From: Sinonovacula constricta | Lineage: Eukaryota; Mollusca; Bivalvia; Cardiida; Solecurtidae | Length of the DNA: 64,000 nucleotides | Direction: 5' to 3' | Assembly: GCA_007844125.1 (NCBI GenBank) | Contig: CM017571.1 | Coordinates: 31,812,156-31,876,155 of the forward strand | Shown here: positions 12,421 through 24,636 of the stretch, piece after piece | Layout: each line of letters begins with the position of its first letter | How positions within the stretch are numbered: the stretch's first letter is position 1 | Notes under the pieces: model-generated | What the model saw: the letters and a program-made list of their open reading frames with translations, nothing else | Databases searched by the model: none | What the model was told of the DNA's origin: nothing | Made by a program: the position numbers and the translations under genes

Positions 12421-12944
12421 GCTTTTTTCGATATTTTTCGAATTTCTTCCCAGTTAATCAACACTGGAGAAGATCAAGAAACAAGTGAAAGAAGGACTGG
12501 CAGTCAACAAAACTTATTCCAAGGTATTGTTTGAGTCTCTTTGGATTGAATCTTCTCCAACTCCCCTGCATTCTGACTGAAAAAACATTTTCCTTACTCA
12601 ATTATTTGTAGGACTCTAAAGACCAGACATCTGCACATACTTTTATCTCAATGCATATTTAACATTTTATACACACGTTATCTTGGGCATACCTTCCCCA
12701 GGGAAATATAAATTATCCAATACAAACACCTCTAAATCTTGAAACGTATGTTTGTTGTTTTTTAACAAAAGCAAAAATGTCTGTATGGGCGTCTAAAGAC
12801 AATTGGGACAGAAAATCTCTGGCCTTTGAATGGCAACAGATACGAGAGTTGACCCAAAAGTTTTGTACACTTAGTTAAAAATATATATATATGACCATCT
12901 GTTGAGAAAGTAACTGTGGTCACACTATATACTTATAACATATA

Positions 12945-14258
12945 CAGTCAAACCTAAGACCACCCTCGGGACAGGGCAAAAGAGCTCTCTTAAAGACAGG
13001 TGGTCTCTTAATGCAGCACGTTTAGTTTTTGTGAGAACCACACTTGAAATTTACAAATTGTGTTGTACAAGCAAAAAGTAGAGAAAACAATAACATCAAT
13101 ATATTTTATTAGTGTAACAGAACAGTAAGGCATGTAAAGGTCAACTGATGTGTAAAAAGAATAAATAAATCAGCACATAAATATGTTTATCAAATATTAT
13201 GTTTGTGCAGTTTGTATTGTGTACATTCCTTCTGGAATTTCACAGTCAGTTTGTATTTTGTGCTAAATCTTGTAATAAAATTAGTTTGTAATTAAGATAT
13301 ACACTACATTGTACATCAAATTTCAAAACAACAGTTCCAAAATTATCACTTAGCACTGAAATAATTATGAATGGTAGTTTGTTTCACATATGATCTCATT
13401 CGCATGTCAATTAGAATGTGACACTGGCACTTGACGTCCGATCACATCCAAAAACCAACGATAACACAAGTAGTATAGTGAGTCATTTTGAGTTGAACGT
13501 TTAACTCATTTCACTTCCGCATTTCCATGTTCATATTCGTCTATTATTTTTTACGTTTTCAATTTGTAATGTTCTGAACCTGCGTTTTTTCCGACACCAA
13601 TCTCATATGCAACAGCACGACAACTTTTCGCACTGTCCAAAAGTTTGACAACTTGAACACGATCGTCTAGAGTAAGGCACGTTCGTTTAGACGTGTTGAT
13701 GCGTAATGCAATGAAGAACAACTGTTCCAGATATTCCATTACATTACTGTATCCAATTGCAGTTTGCGCTTTATAATTGTATGTTTTAAGTTTTTAGCAA
13801 GCAAATCAATTTATCATAATTAATACAAACATAACTTTGATTTACCTTTAAAGAAACCGAAGTCGGAAGATGATAAATAAGTGTCAATTTGAGCGGTAAT
13901 AGAGCACACTCGATTAGGTGTGAATCGAGCGGGGGCTTGATGTGTACATCGACCCAGTGACATAACATTATTTCCCAGTTTGACACGGCCGATTGAAGTG
14001 ATTAGCAAAGAAGAGCAAACGTGTCAATTAATTGCTTATTGTGTGGTCGTAACTTATGTGCAAGTGGATTAACGCAGTCGCCTATTAGGGGATAATTAAA
14101 GCAAGTTTAACATGTTTATGTGCAATTGCTGGACGCAGATCAAAGGTGGGCGCTTATTACATTACAATTACATAACAAATATGATCGGGCGGCTTTTAAG
14201 TAGTCGCATAGAGCAGGTGGTCGCCGGTAAGGGGTGGTCGCATGGTCAGGTTTGACTG
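12945..14258 (-). mobile_element. Tigger/pogo-type DNA transposon, internally deleted
   Basis: Begins CAGTCAAACCT and ends AGGTTTGACTG, a terminal inverted repeat. TA flanks both sides (12943-12944 and 14259-14260), as expected of pogo/Tigger insertions. Sub-terminal TGGTC/GACCA-rich motifs occur at both ends. The 1.3-kb length is about half that of an intact element. The only coding remnant is an N-terminal helix-turn-helix on the minus strand. Confidence 0.85.
13551..13739 (-). pseudogene. Tigger transposase N-terminal remnant (CENP-B-like HTH)
   Basis: The minus-strand frame contains KRTCLTLDDRVQVVKLLDS then CRAVAYEIGVGK, the typical N-terminal helix-turn-helix of Tigger/pogo transposases (KRKxLTLxxKxxVI...VAxxFGVGK). 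After GVGK the frame is lost at an A-run. The expected TQVQ motif reads in the neighbouring frame, then a stop follows. The DDE catalytic domain is absent. A transposition role has therefore been lost. Confidence 0.8.
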
Positions 14259-17214
14259 TACTTATTATCAAACAAAATTTTAAATTTTGATCTTTAAATG
14301 ATGAGCCATTCCACAATGCCACATTTTACAAACAAATCATATTAAACTTCACGGTGTCTTTCATACAATGCAGAAAATGATGACAATAAATAATGAACCA
14401 TTTGTAAACATCAAGAACTTTTCATAAACTATGCACCATCTAGATCTTTTTACCACTGGCCTTAACATCCAATTATGCATAACAAGTTACTTTTGACAGT
14501 CTCTAGGCATTCTTTGGTGCCATTTGCCAGTTTCCAAACAACTAATTTCCAGTTTTAAAACAACTTATGTCATGTTTAACCTTGTAGAAGATGGTGTACA
14601 GTATCACTCTTATCATCTTAAATGTAAATACATCATCATATTGTATCCTTTTCTTTTATTTGAACACTTAAATATTACTTCCTGATTCTTCCCTCTAAAA
14701 TTAGCTAACATTTCAGCATTTTCTTCTGCATTTTCTTTGAATAAATGTATTATTTCAAAACTGATTTGAATCCCAGTGTGGTAATGCATTTGGATTTTGA
14801 CAATGCAATTTGTTCACCCATGACACAAATATGCACTGTTTACTTAATATTCCAAAATTCAAATTACTATTGATTTTTTCACAGTCACAAGAATATTCTT
14901 GTACAAATTGGATAAGTTGTATGTAATTCTAGAGCAAACAAATGACCAAAAAATTGCCCTATAATATGATGTGTCATCATTTGATAGATGGGGGCAGTAA
15001 GACATTGCTTAGTTATGTAGCGAGGCCTTAAATCTTTTCTATATCAACAGTCATTTATATTTTGAGGAAAAATAAGGAATTTTAACAGATAAAAAAGTAG
15101 TTCCGCTAGGATATTACAAATTGTATACCATTTGTACAGTTGACATCTGAGAGATAATGTCTATGAATTTCTAGGACAATCCTATCAAATTTTTAATCTA
15201 GATCTATCAAAAATTATTTTAAAAAAATATATTACTAAATAATAATTACATCTGGATCAGGTAGCCCAATCAGTAGATAATGGACCCCAGGTTAAAGGAG
15301 GCCTAGGATTTATCCCTGCAACTTTCTTTAACTTATCAACAATATCATTATTACTTTATTATCAAATTTAATTTATTAATAAGCTTATTAATATAAAAAC
15401 GTCGTCATAATTTTGTTTAGGTGTTTTAAAGGACAATTCTCCATCTCGCTTATACAAAAAGTGAAGTATAGTAATTAACTTCCCATGGCTCATGTGGTGA
15501 TTTGCTGTAAAATATTCATAATAAATATTCAGTGCAAGAGATCTCACAGAAAGCTCTTTTAGGTTTAAAAGTAATATTCGACAATTTGCCTATATTAAAT
15601 ACACAGGGTGTTCTGTGGACCCGAGCTCCCAAGTTTTGACGCAAGAAACACCCTTAAATGATGCACATCAATAAAGCGGCGAGGGTCATTTTGACACTTG
15701 AAAATTTCCAGCCTTTGAGTCAATAAAATTTGTCAACTGCTTCAATAGAAGCAAGAAAAGATGACAATGGGTGTGGTCTGCATATTAATGAGAACATATT
15801 TCCCCCACATGCATCAGTAAAACTGATACCTTCTGCATGGAGAAAAACAATAACAGTAGGTGAAGCCTGCATATTAATTAGAAACAGGTGCTCTAGTTCA
15901 GCCAATTAACATTTTTGTTTGTGCAGAGGCTAATTTCATGATAGCATTTTGTAGGAGGTGTAGTAAGGTAATAAATCATAATTGGTCGACATCTGTTTAC
16001 TTATAAAGCATGTCTGTAGCACCCCTATGCATCGGAAGCAATTAAGGACAACTGTAGGAATTTATTTATTACTTGATTAGCGCACCTAAATGTATGATTA
16101 TTGAAAAGGTGTGAAAGCATTGCATCCGCGCAAAGGCATGTAAGTTTCATTTTTATGTACCAATTTGAATAGATATACGTGTGACCAATTTTCGTTTGAA
16201 ATTCGTAATAATTTTTTTATTAGTTATGTCAAATGTTTGCAGTCATAAAGTAATAACAGGTCCTGTTTTATTCTGGTATGTGGCAAAATCTAAGTCATTG
16301 TTCACAGCGGTTAAGTACTGTGCAGATGTATACAGCAAATCCAAATCAAATCCAAATCACAGTTTCAAAAGGAGACAGATCTACGAAAGATAATTATGTG
16401 CGAGTAACTCGAATGGTTAAAATTATGGCTCAGAAAAGCTTGTTAGATGTAGGCTTTGGAGGTTGTCAGAAATGTACAAATGATAGTGAACGTTTATGCA
16501 GCACAGCAACTAAACTGTGAAGGCCTGGAGCTGAAGTTGGAACCCTACAAATCTCAAATGAAAAGGAAATAAATTGTTCAGTCACAACAGTCACTTATTG
16601 TTTTTTTCTGCAAAATGTTTTCATTGATATATAAGTTTTAAAATTTTGAAATTCGTTTTGAGCACAGACTGAAGTTTGACTCAGTACATCTTGTAGCTAA
16701 GCATCTTAAAGTGTTTTAGATTATATTCCAATTCAAAAGGAAAGATGTCTGGGGAATTATGTAATAACGTTAATTGTTATGTTGTATTTTTTTTTCATTA
16801 AGTTTGTTATAAATGAGAAGCTGAAAAAATAATAAAATATAAAATGAAAATTCTGTTTATTTACTTGTCCAAAATAGACTAACAATAACCATCAACATTA
16901 TTAAGAATTCCCATCTAGGATAAGTTATATAAAATATGGTCATTAATGACATAATAATATATAACAAAAAAGACAACTGACATCTTTTAAAGAGAAAAAG
17001 AGAAAGATCTGAAGAAAAAAAATTTGGAACACTAAATAAACAGCAGAATGATTAACTGTGAACAGTAAAACACAAGCAGCATACTGATATAATACACATA
17101 TTTGTGCTTTATGATGTGATACACGATGCACAAAACTGACCCCCATAGTTGAATTTGACCCTTGAAAATTTTGACTGAGGAGTCGATGACACTTGAAGGT
17201 CAGTCTTACCAAAA

Positions 17215-17535
17215 GCCCTGAATACAGTAACAATATCTGGACCCATGTTTGGGGTATTTGTACATAATTTCTGCGAACACTTATACTTTAGTTTAGGCAA
17301 AGACTATTTTTAACATTATCTCAATATTTAGACTTTACAACACATTAAAAGTCACTTAAAATACTCATGCTTTCCAAATAAGCATGTTTTCTTAAAGCAG
17401 ACATTGATGTCACAGCAAATTACCTGGATCATGAAAAAGTAATTAGTAGTCACTATGGTTTCTTTACAAGAAACAAAAAAAGTAATTTTATTGTATGAGT
17501 GAAAAGACGTTGGACCAAATTGTCAGATACCTCCT
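17215..17535. mobile_element. TTAA-type MITE, type a, diverged copy
   Basis: GGACCCATGTTTGGGGTATT, TGTACATAATTTCTGCGAAC and a right end TTGGACCAAATTGTCAGATA match the 23.7-kb copy. The left terminal repeat is decayed. Confidence 0.7.
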
Positions 17536-17764
17536 ATAATTCTTATCCCCTGTCCTGCTTCGTTTTTCATGTGCTCATTCTTTATTGATGAGGGCTATGT
17601 AACTGGAAGATTTGTTTGTTTTTAACTACAGTGCAATGATATAATTATATTCGTGACTTGCAGGACACAGGACTGGAATGGACTTTTGACAAAAATTAAT
17701 ATAACCAATACTGTCAGTGATGCCAAGAAAGTGTCATGACAACAGCTTCACTTTTGTTCTATGA

Positions 17765-17885
17765 AACATAGAGGCCTGTATGAGTAAAGGATAACCCAAG
17801 ATTTAAGTCTGGGTAGAACCACGGGTGCAGGTAAGCTAGAAAACATCCCCACATTAAAGTTCTCTCAAACTTCAATCCTACATGA
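17765..17885 (-). mobile_element. SINE-A partial copy
   Basis: Reverse-orientation landmarks: AAGTCTGGGTAGAACCACGG, GGTAAGCTAGAAAAC and CCCACATTAAAG. Confidence 0.7.
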
Positions 17886-18154
17886 CAGACATGTCTAGGC
17901 TTGATTGATTCATTCTTAGAAAGTTAAGAGCAAATACAGATTACAGCCAATCACCTTGTTATTAATGGGTCCATCAATGTATTGTTAGTGACATATGTGG
18001 GTCAATAGTGCTGTGCTATTTTTACCAGATTAAATCCCTTGTTTTGTTTGGCAACATTTTATGATTGCACTCTATACATAGTCAAAGATTTCCAAAAATA
18101 TCTTCATAAATTCACTTATATATTACTTTACTTGTTGGCAATAGGACAAGTAAT

Positions 18155-18265
18155 AGCAATAGGAACACTTTGGTGTCATGGTTAAGTTTACCACCTAACA
18201 ATCGAGAGGTAGGCCTAACGGGTTCGATCCACCACATAACTTATTTTTGGCATTTTTTTTTTCAA
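18155..18265 (+). mobile_element. tRNA-like SINE head, separate family
   Basis: Sense-orientation head with A-box-like TGGTGTCATGGTTAAG (about 18171-18186) and B box GGTTCGATCC (about 18219-18228). It is followed by a T-rich tail near 18243-18262. The body differs from SINE families A-C. Confidence 0.55.
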
Positions 18266-18590
18266 TTTAAACACAATTTCTACATGCTTTACAGATACTT
18301 GTGTACAAAACTCTTACCAATTCCACAATTACATTACAAATATTACATACCGCGAACCGTATCACACATTGTAGTTGGCCTTTTCTTTATACAAGTCATT
18401 CAGTCTATAACCATGTCACAGACTAGGAGTTTGAAGAAACTTCACTCTTAAGACAAGTTATTTATTGTGAAAGTATCTGCACTAACAAACCATTTGATCT
18501 TACTCCATCATTACTTTATCATTCATATTATACCGTGCTGCTCTTTAAAGCGGCGAAACTTGACGAATGTAAACGAAATAAGTCATAATA

Positions 18591-18716
18591 TGGTCTGAAC
18601 AGGAGCTGGGAACTGTCTGAACAGGAGCTTGTAACTGTCTGAACAGGAGCTGGGAACTGTCTGAACAGGAGCTGGGAACTGTCTGAACAGGAGCTGGGAA
18701 CTGTCTGAACAGAATC
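18591..18716. repeat. 22-bp tandem array (5-6 copies)
   Basis: GTCTGAACAGGAGCTGGGAA followed by CT repeats at a 22-bp period. The unit matches one arm of the hairpin-element family (the complement of CCTGATCAGACAGTTCCCAG at 19752-19771), so it appears to have expanded from such a copy. Confidence 0.93.
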
Positions 18717-19047
18717 GACATTATCTTTTTCTACATATATAGCTGGGAAATGTCTGAAGAGGATGTGAACTGTCTGTTAATGGGTCTCAATTTGACTTGC
18801 TATATCTGCATGTAGTTGTACGAAGAAAACTTAAATTATTATTACTCAATTAACTGGCTTATAACAGATGTAGCAGGTTATGTAAACACACGACCAGACT
18901 CTGGTCAAGTAAGTTTAAGTCCAAGTCTCGATGACCAAACCTCTTGAGAGACAGAATTACAGAACTTTCCACACAGACCACAGAAAAAATCTCAAGGCTA
19001 CTGTACCTCAACCTAACAGGTTTTTATCAATGACCAATATTTTACCA

Positions 19048-19241
19048 TTAACCCTTATCATGCTACATTTAGTTTACAAGCAGGACAAAGTCTAAGTTAT
19101 TTTCCACATCTAAAGATAACAAGATACCTGTATATTGCTGCAGACCCAGCAGCAAATAGTGCAGATCCTAATCATCTGTAATTGGTTTATCTGAATCTAC
19201 ACAATCTGCTCTGACCTGATCAATTTGTGCTTTAGCAGGAT
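19048..19241. mobile_element. Hairpin-family element, diverged
   Basis: TTAACCCTTATCATGCTAC at the left, AGCAGCAAATAGTGCAGATC in the middle, and ATTTGTGCTTTAGCAGGA at the right. Confidence 0.7.
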
Positions 19242-19600
19242 AATTATATTCACCCTGGCCGACCTGATGTCTCTATGATAGCAGTGACACCCCTGTAAGG
19301 TCCCCTGTAGCCTTACCACCTGACACAGCTATCTATACACTCTCTACATGCAACCAGCAAACTGTCTAGTCATCACCCTACCTACAATAACATACAGGTC
19401 TTTATATCTTACCATTTTTTTTTTCAATCAATAGGGGAACCACAAAAATCTTCAATTGTACATTTAGAGTCCTTTGGAGTCACAAACATGTAACTCACCC
19501 CCACCCGCTCCACCTACCCTCAACAGGTGGTTTCCCATTCTAGATGGAGCTACAACTTTCATGTGAGAGGCTTCTAGTTGACCTGCTGTGTGCCTATTAC

Positions 19601-19846
19601 TTAAACTCTAAGCTTGCTACATTTTGTTACAAACCCTTGCTAAATTCTTAGTGATTTTTTTTACTTTTATATTATATTTATACATTATATATTTTATATG
19701 TTGTCAGAGTTGATATACTAATAAACAGAGACTGAGCAGCAAATAGTGTAGCTCCTGATCAGACAGTTCCCAGCAAGGAGTTTGCTGAACTGGATCTACA
19801 CTATATGCCTAAGCCTTGTAAATATGCAAAAAACAGGCTAAGAGTT
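19601..19846. mobile_element. Hairpin-family element
   Basis: Starts TTAAACTCTAAGCTTGCTAC and ends AACAGGCTAAGAGTT. It carries GAGCAGCAAATAGTGTAGC and CCTGATCAGACAGTTCCCAG in the same order as the 22.4-kb copy. Confidence 0.8.
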
Positions 19847-20696
19847 CATTATCAAGGGTCTCTTTCAACCAATAATAGGATAACATCGCCATGATTACCA
19901 CAAATTGGTGACATGTATATGCCAAAACCAAAGATATAAACAGAAGTCTCAGGGTCATATCAACTCATGAGTCATCTACATGACAACCCGCCACTGTTTA
20001 CTGTAATCTCCATGTCAGAGGTCCCATGCCTTCAGATCACTGTAACCTCTGTTACCGGGAAGGAAAAAAAGGAAAGGATTTGATGAACAGGAAATGAAAG
20101 ACTACAATATTGTTGTTTTAAATCTTTCAATTCATTACCGGTTTATTTTAATAATGCCTAGAAGATGTTTAAATTGAAAAATATACATTTATATTTAGTT
20201 ACATTTAAATTGTGTGGAATATTTTTACATTGGTTTTGATATTGGCAAACAAAAGCATGATCTCCTTTCTGGTCAAGTGTTTTTCCATGCTGCTGTGATA
20301 ACTGAAGTGGATCAAAATATACTGGTGAGATGAGAGGGTGTTTACTGGTACACAGCAAAGAGACCCTACCACACCATTCACTGAAGGCTCTCAACTTTAC
20401 ACACAGGCCAACCCTTCCCATGCTTAACCTTTTTAACCCTTTACTTGCTGGAAACATCCATCAACCCATTCTATATATGCTATCAAGATTTATAATCTTT
20501 ATTAACAAGAAAGGATTTAAAAATAAATTTAAGTTTATTTGTTAATCAATAACAATAAATTAATAAATCTTATAGTATTGTTCTCAATATTGAATTAGCT
20601 TGGTAATTTAACCCTTTGTTTGCTGAAAGCATCATTCACTCCATCAACATAAAACAAACCCTACCCTGGCAGTGTTTGCAGCAAGTAAAGGGTTAA

Positions 20697-20825
20697 CTAA
20701 AATATCTCATTTGCTAACAACTACATGTAAAGTTAACAAGATGGTACTAGAGACTACAAGTATGTCGGGATCCTGATCTGACAGGTCTCTGGGAGCTGGC
20801 TGATCAAGATCTACACTAAATGCTC
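20697..20825. mobile_element. Hairpin-family fragment
   Basis: GGGATCCTGATCTGACAGG and GGAGCTGGCTGATCAAGATC form the arms of the family hairpin. It abuts a SINE-A head. Confidence 0.65.
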
Positions 20826-21055
20826 AAGGTGGGTTGCCCGTAGCATAGTAGAAGAGTCGCTGATTTGTAAATCTTCTGACAGCTAAGCCTTTCACCGTGT
20901 GGGTAGAGTCCAGTTCCAAGCAAAGGACTTCTTGGAACAATGTGGAAAACTCTTCCAGCTGGCTGGTGTGCCGGTGGTAAATGTCTGGGTTCTTTCTCCA
21001 CCAAGTAGCTGGACATCAATGTAATGATCATAAATGGTCACTCTGATGTATTTTA
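20826..21055 (+). mobile_element. SINE-A copy, sense orientation
   Basis: Near full-length: head with GTAGCATAGTAGAAGAGTCG and GAGTCCAGTTCC, body CTTCCAGCTGGCTGGTGTGC and GGGTTCTTTCTCCACC, tail TAATGATCATAAATGGTCAC. It pairs tail-to-tail with the next copy. Confidence 0.85.
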
Positions 21056-21084
21056 AAAACAAAACATATTATCTGCTTAGAAGC

Positions 21085-21312
21085 ATAAGTGTTGGCACCT
21101 GTTCTGTTTTGGTTTCATAGCAACGTCCAGATATTTGGTGACTGGAGACCCCAAAAACATATCTGGGTAGAACAGGCCAGCTGGAAGATTGTCCAACATT
21201 AAGTCCTTCACCAGAATAAGACTGGAAGCCAAGCTATGAGAATGATGCTAACCAGTCAGAGGAGTTACAATTCAGTGATTCTACCAGTACACCACAGGCA
21301 TCCTGTTGGTAT
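21085..21312 (-). mobile_element. SINE-A copy, reverse orientation
   Basis: TTTGGTGACTGGAGACCCC, ATCTGGGTAGAACAGG, CATTAAGTCCTTCACC, CAGTCAGAGGAGTTACAA and ACCACAGGCATCC. It lies in inverted orientation about 30 bp from the preceding sense copy. Confidence 0.85.
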
Positions 21313-22430
21313 AACCTGCTCATGTGGAAGTACTCAACAACCATTTCAACCCCATGTGACAGAGACTAAGGGCTCTCTGGTTACATGGTGCCCGGTCACA
21401 AAGATTTTCAAATCAAAGATCAAGGTACAAGCATCTAAATATGTCACCAGTATTAACAATAAAGCTATGAGAACATTTAATGTCATAAAAAAAGAACACT
21501 TTTTGAAAATGAGTTTCTGATAAAATCTATTTGATGCTGAAATTTTTTGGGTATGGAGAGGTTTATCTAGACTTGAAAGTAAGCATTAAACATGCATACA
21601 AGAGGTCCATAAAATGCAGTGTTTAGCTAACTTTTCTAATGGCAGTCATTACGCTTGCACACTCAAACACAAATTGGACATTTCTGTTCCAAATGACATT
21701 GCTATATATTATCATATTTTTGCCATATTTTAGCTTAATCCTATATATCAAAGTGTGCTGTTACAAAGTGATCTTGTTTTTTTACACTTAGTAACTGGAA
21801 AAAAAAGGAAGTGTGGTGTTAGATCTTTGTAAACCACTTTAAGCACACCAATTGGTCTTTTTTACACCAAATGACCATTCCGGAGAGTTAACTGTTGATT
21901 TTCCTTCATTTGTGCAATATCTCATCTCAGTGTTTTGCTGAGTTCTAATACGTATATCTTGTTTTAGTTAAAATTCTACTATGTATAGCAATTCTCAGTT
22001 GATCTATTTATAATTTCATTTTAATCTACCGACAAAATGTTGTGATCAATAAAGAACATTTATTTCAATCAGTTTTGCAAGTGCAATATCCTAAACTTCT
22101 ATAATATGATTTGTCTGATAATCCTAAGGCCAGAATAAAAAAAGGTAATTTTTTATCCTTGAATGCAAAGGCATCTTTTATGAAACTAAATTAAATAAAT
22201 AAATAATTAAATGTCCGTTTTGAGAACACATTTTAAATTCAAAATTTAAAGTAAACTCAAGTCTCAATTTTGTAATAGAAAATGAAACAACCATTTTTTC
22301 TTACATCTTGAAATCACAACTTGTACAAAAATCCAGCTTTCATCACCAATACTATCAATATAGCTTAACAAAGGTAGAGATTTAACCTAAAAATGCTGAG
22401 GCAGCTTCAACAAAGTGACCTTTTCTTCAG

Positions 22431-22657
22431 TTAACCCTTAGCTTGCTACACTTTGCTAAAAATCCATGCTGAATTCTCAGGGTTTTTTGCTTTAATATTA
22501 TACATATAACATGTCACAGTTGACAAAGTTATAAACAGAGCCTGAGCAGCAAATAGTGCAGATCCTGATCAGACAGCTCCTAGCAGGTAGCTGGCTGATC
22601 AGGATCTTTATATTTGGATAAACCTTATAAGTATGCAAATAGCAGGCTAAGAGTTAA
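22431..22657. mobile_element. Hairpin-family element, complete
   Basis: 227 bp with 17-bp terminal inverted repeats (TTAACCCTTAGCTTGCT and complement TTAACTCTTAGCCTGCT). An internal hairpin has 19-bp arms (22560-22578 AGATCCTGATCAGACAGCT and 22589-22607) around a 10-bp loop. No open reading frame. Confidence 0.85.
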
Positions 22658-22964
22658 AGCAGGCATATTCATTAAAATCCACTTGAAAATCAGCAATCAA
22701 TATTTACAATGGGCCACAAATGTAAACACTTGTGTTTCTCTCTCTAAGTCTAGTAAACCTTTCACTACAGCGGCACAGCATGGGGAAGCTTAGCTTTTAG
22801 TTTGCTATTTTAGGAATGATAAGGCTTTGGCAAAATGTGATGATACAGATCAGGGTGGGAGCTGTCTGATCAGTATCTTACTATTTTGCTGTTTTATATC
22901 AAGGCACCTTTGTGTGTAGATTGGAACATGACTAAGAATTATTGATCTGTTAATGTTATTTTTT

Positions 22965-23611
22965 TTGCTGTTTTTTGTTACATCGCACAGACAAAATTAT
23001 TGGTAGAGGAAAATCCCAGATTTATGCTTGGAAAGAACCACTGGTGCACCGCAGGGAAGCTGGAAGACCTTCCCAGATCGAATCCATTCGTTAAAGGTTG
23101 TATCCAACAGTGTGGACCATTCTGTTTTCTCTTGTATGACCAAATATTATTACCTAAAAAGATCCCTCAAAATGCTGTTTATTGGTGCCCCTCACTCATA
23201 TGAACGGTAAAACATATCACACCATTTGTCATTACAAAAACGTATTTCCTATCCCAGCCATGCAGCACATTTAGCTATTTTTAAACTCAGAAAACCATGT
23301 GACCTCTTACTTTAGCTCGTAATCAGCTCTGACATTGATATCTACTTGATAATTTGATGATAATTTGTTAATTTGGAAATAATGAACATATAAAGTGATT
23401 TATTTGACCATCTTTACTATCTACTTATTGACAACAACAGTGTTAAGTGAAAAAAAAATAATTTAATGAAATAATTATGTCCTAATACCCGAACAGGGGT
23501 AAGATAGTTTGTTACATGTGTTAGATATAGCCAAACTGTCAATACCACCTTGAAGGGGCTGAGGAGTTACACAAGTCAGTGACACTAACCACAATGACAC
23601 AATTGCCCCCA
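22965..23611 (-). mobile_element. SINE-A copy split by a MITE
   Basis: The left part (22965-23094) has GGTAGAGGAAAATCCCAG, AAGAACCACTGGTGCACC and GGAAGACCTTCCCAG. The right part (23552-23611) resumes with GGGGCTGAGGAGTTACAC and GACACTAACCACAATGACAC. The 457-bp TTAA-type MITE interrupts it at 23095-23551. Confidence 0.85.
23095..23551. mobile_element. TTAA-flanked MITE, type b, inserted in SINE-A
   Basis: Starts after TTAA (23091-23094) with AGGTTGTATCCAACAGTGTG and ends CCAAACTGTCAATACCACCT. Internal TATCCCAGCCATGCAGC and AGAAAACCATGTGACCTC match type b. SINE-A sequence resumes immediately after the right end (TGAAGGGGCTGAGG). Confidence 0.85.
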
Positions 23612-23743
23612 ATAACTGGTTATTATTTGATTGTTAATGGCTTGAATAAGGAAAGGTTGAAATCTGAATGTGATATGTTTTAGACAATGCGAAGAAACAC
23701 TACATAAAGCAAGCTTGTACTGAGACTTGGTCGATCAGGTTAA

Positions 23744-24110
23744 AGGTGATATGTAACAGTTTGACTATCTCTAATATATATAAAAATATTTGACCCCTGT
23801 TTGGGGTGTTTGTACATAATTACTGCAGAAAAAAATCATAATTAGTCTAAGCATTGATGATTTTCAAGAGTATCTCAATTTTAGGGCAGTAAAACAGACA
23901 TTGAGGTCGCAGCAGATGACATGGATGGGCTAAACATAAGTGGTCACATGTTTAAGTTTAGTTTAAGAATAACTAAAAGTACAGTGTGGCTCAGATAGGA
24001 AAAAAATGTTTTAAATGGCGATTCTGGCATTATGGTTCACTTTTCAGACATCAATAAATAGCAGATCTGTTAATGAAATTTCATTTGGTCCAGACTGTTG
24101 GTTACCACCT
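23744..24110. mobile_element. TTAA-flanked MITE, type a
   Basis: Left end AGGTGATATGTAACAGTTTG follows TTAA (23740-23743). Right end GGTCCAGACTGTTGGTTACC continues CACCT before ATAA. The internal region holds CCTGTTTGGGGTGTTTGTAC and GTGGCTCAGATAGGA. Confidence 0.8.
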
Positions 24111-24215
24111 ATAAGGTAAATAGTGCTGATCAAGTTTAGCAAGATCCTGCTGTTAGCTGTCTGATCAGGACCATTATTTGCTCTAAAAATATGTCTTCTC
24201 AATTTTGCTAGCAAT
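24111..24215. mobile_element. Hairpin-family fragment
   Basis: AAATAGTGCTGATCAAG, TAGCTGTCTGATCAGGACC and ATTTGCTCTAA. It is flanked on the left by the 23.7-kb MITE. Confidence 0.55.
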
Positions 24216-24636
24216 TAGCTAATGAAAAAGAATTGAGCATGGGTAATTAACAACTAAGCAGGCACAAATTCAAACTGAAACAGATGCTTAAATGTTCACT
24301 CAACATGCATCTCTTGAGTGTTTTCCTTAATTCGTAAGAGAAAGGGGGTTCTCAAACATGTGCATCCTCATGATCCATTCTCTTGGAGAACATGTTAAAT
24401 TCAAATGGTATTTGACATTAGGTTCCCCTGAATATGAAATCATGTAATACATTATTTTTGCTGGCATCTTTTTACATTTCAAAACTGAAAATTTAAAGTT
24501 GTCTCCAAAAAAAGTACATATTTTAATAGATTTCTTTTTAAAAGTAAAAGCCCAAAGGTTTTCATAGGATGAAACATGCAAAATACGAACCTACAGTACT
24601 TACAGGCAGAGTCAAAGTTAGATAATAGTGTAGCAA

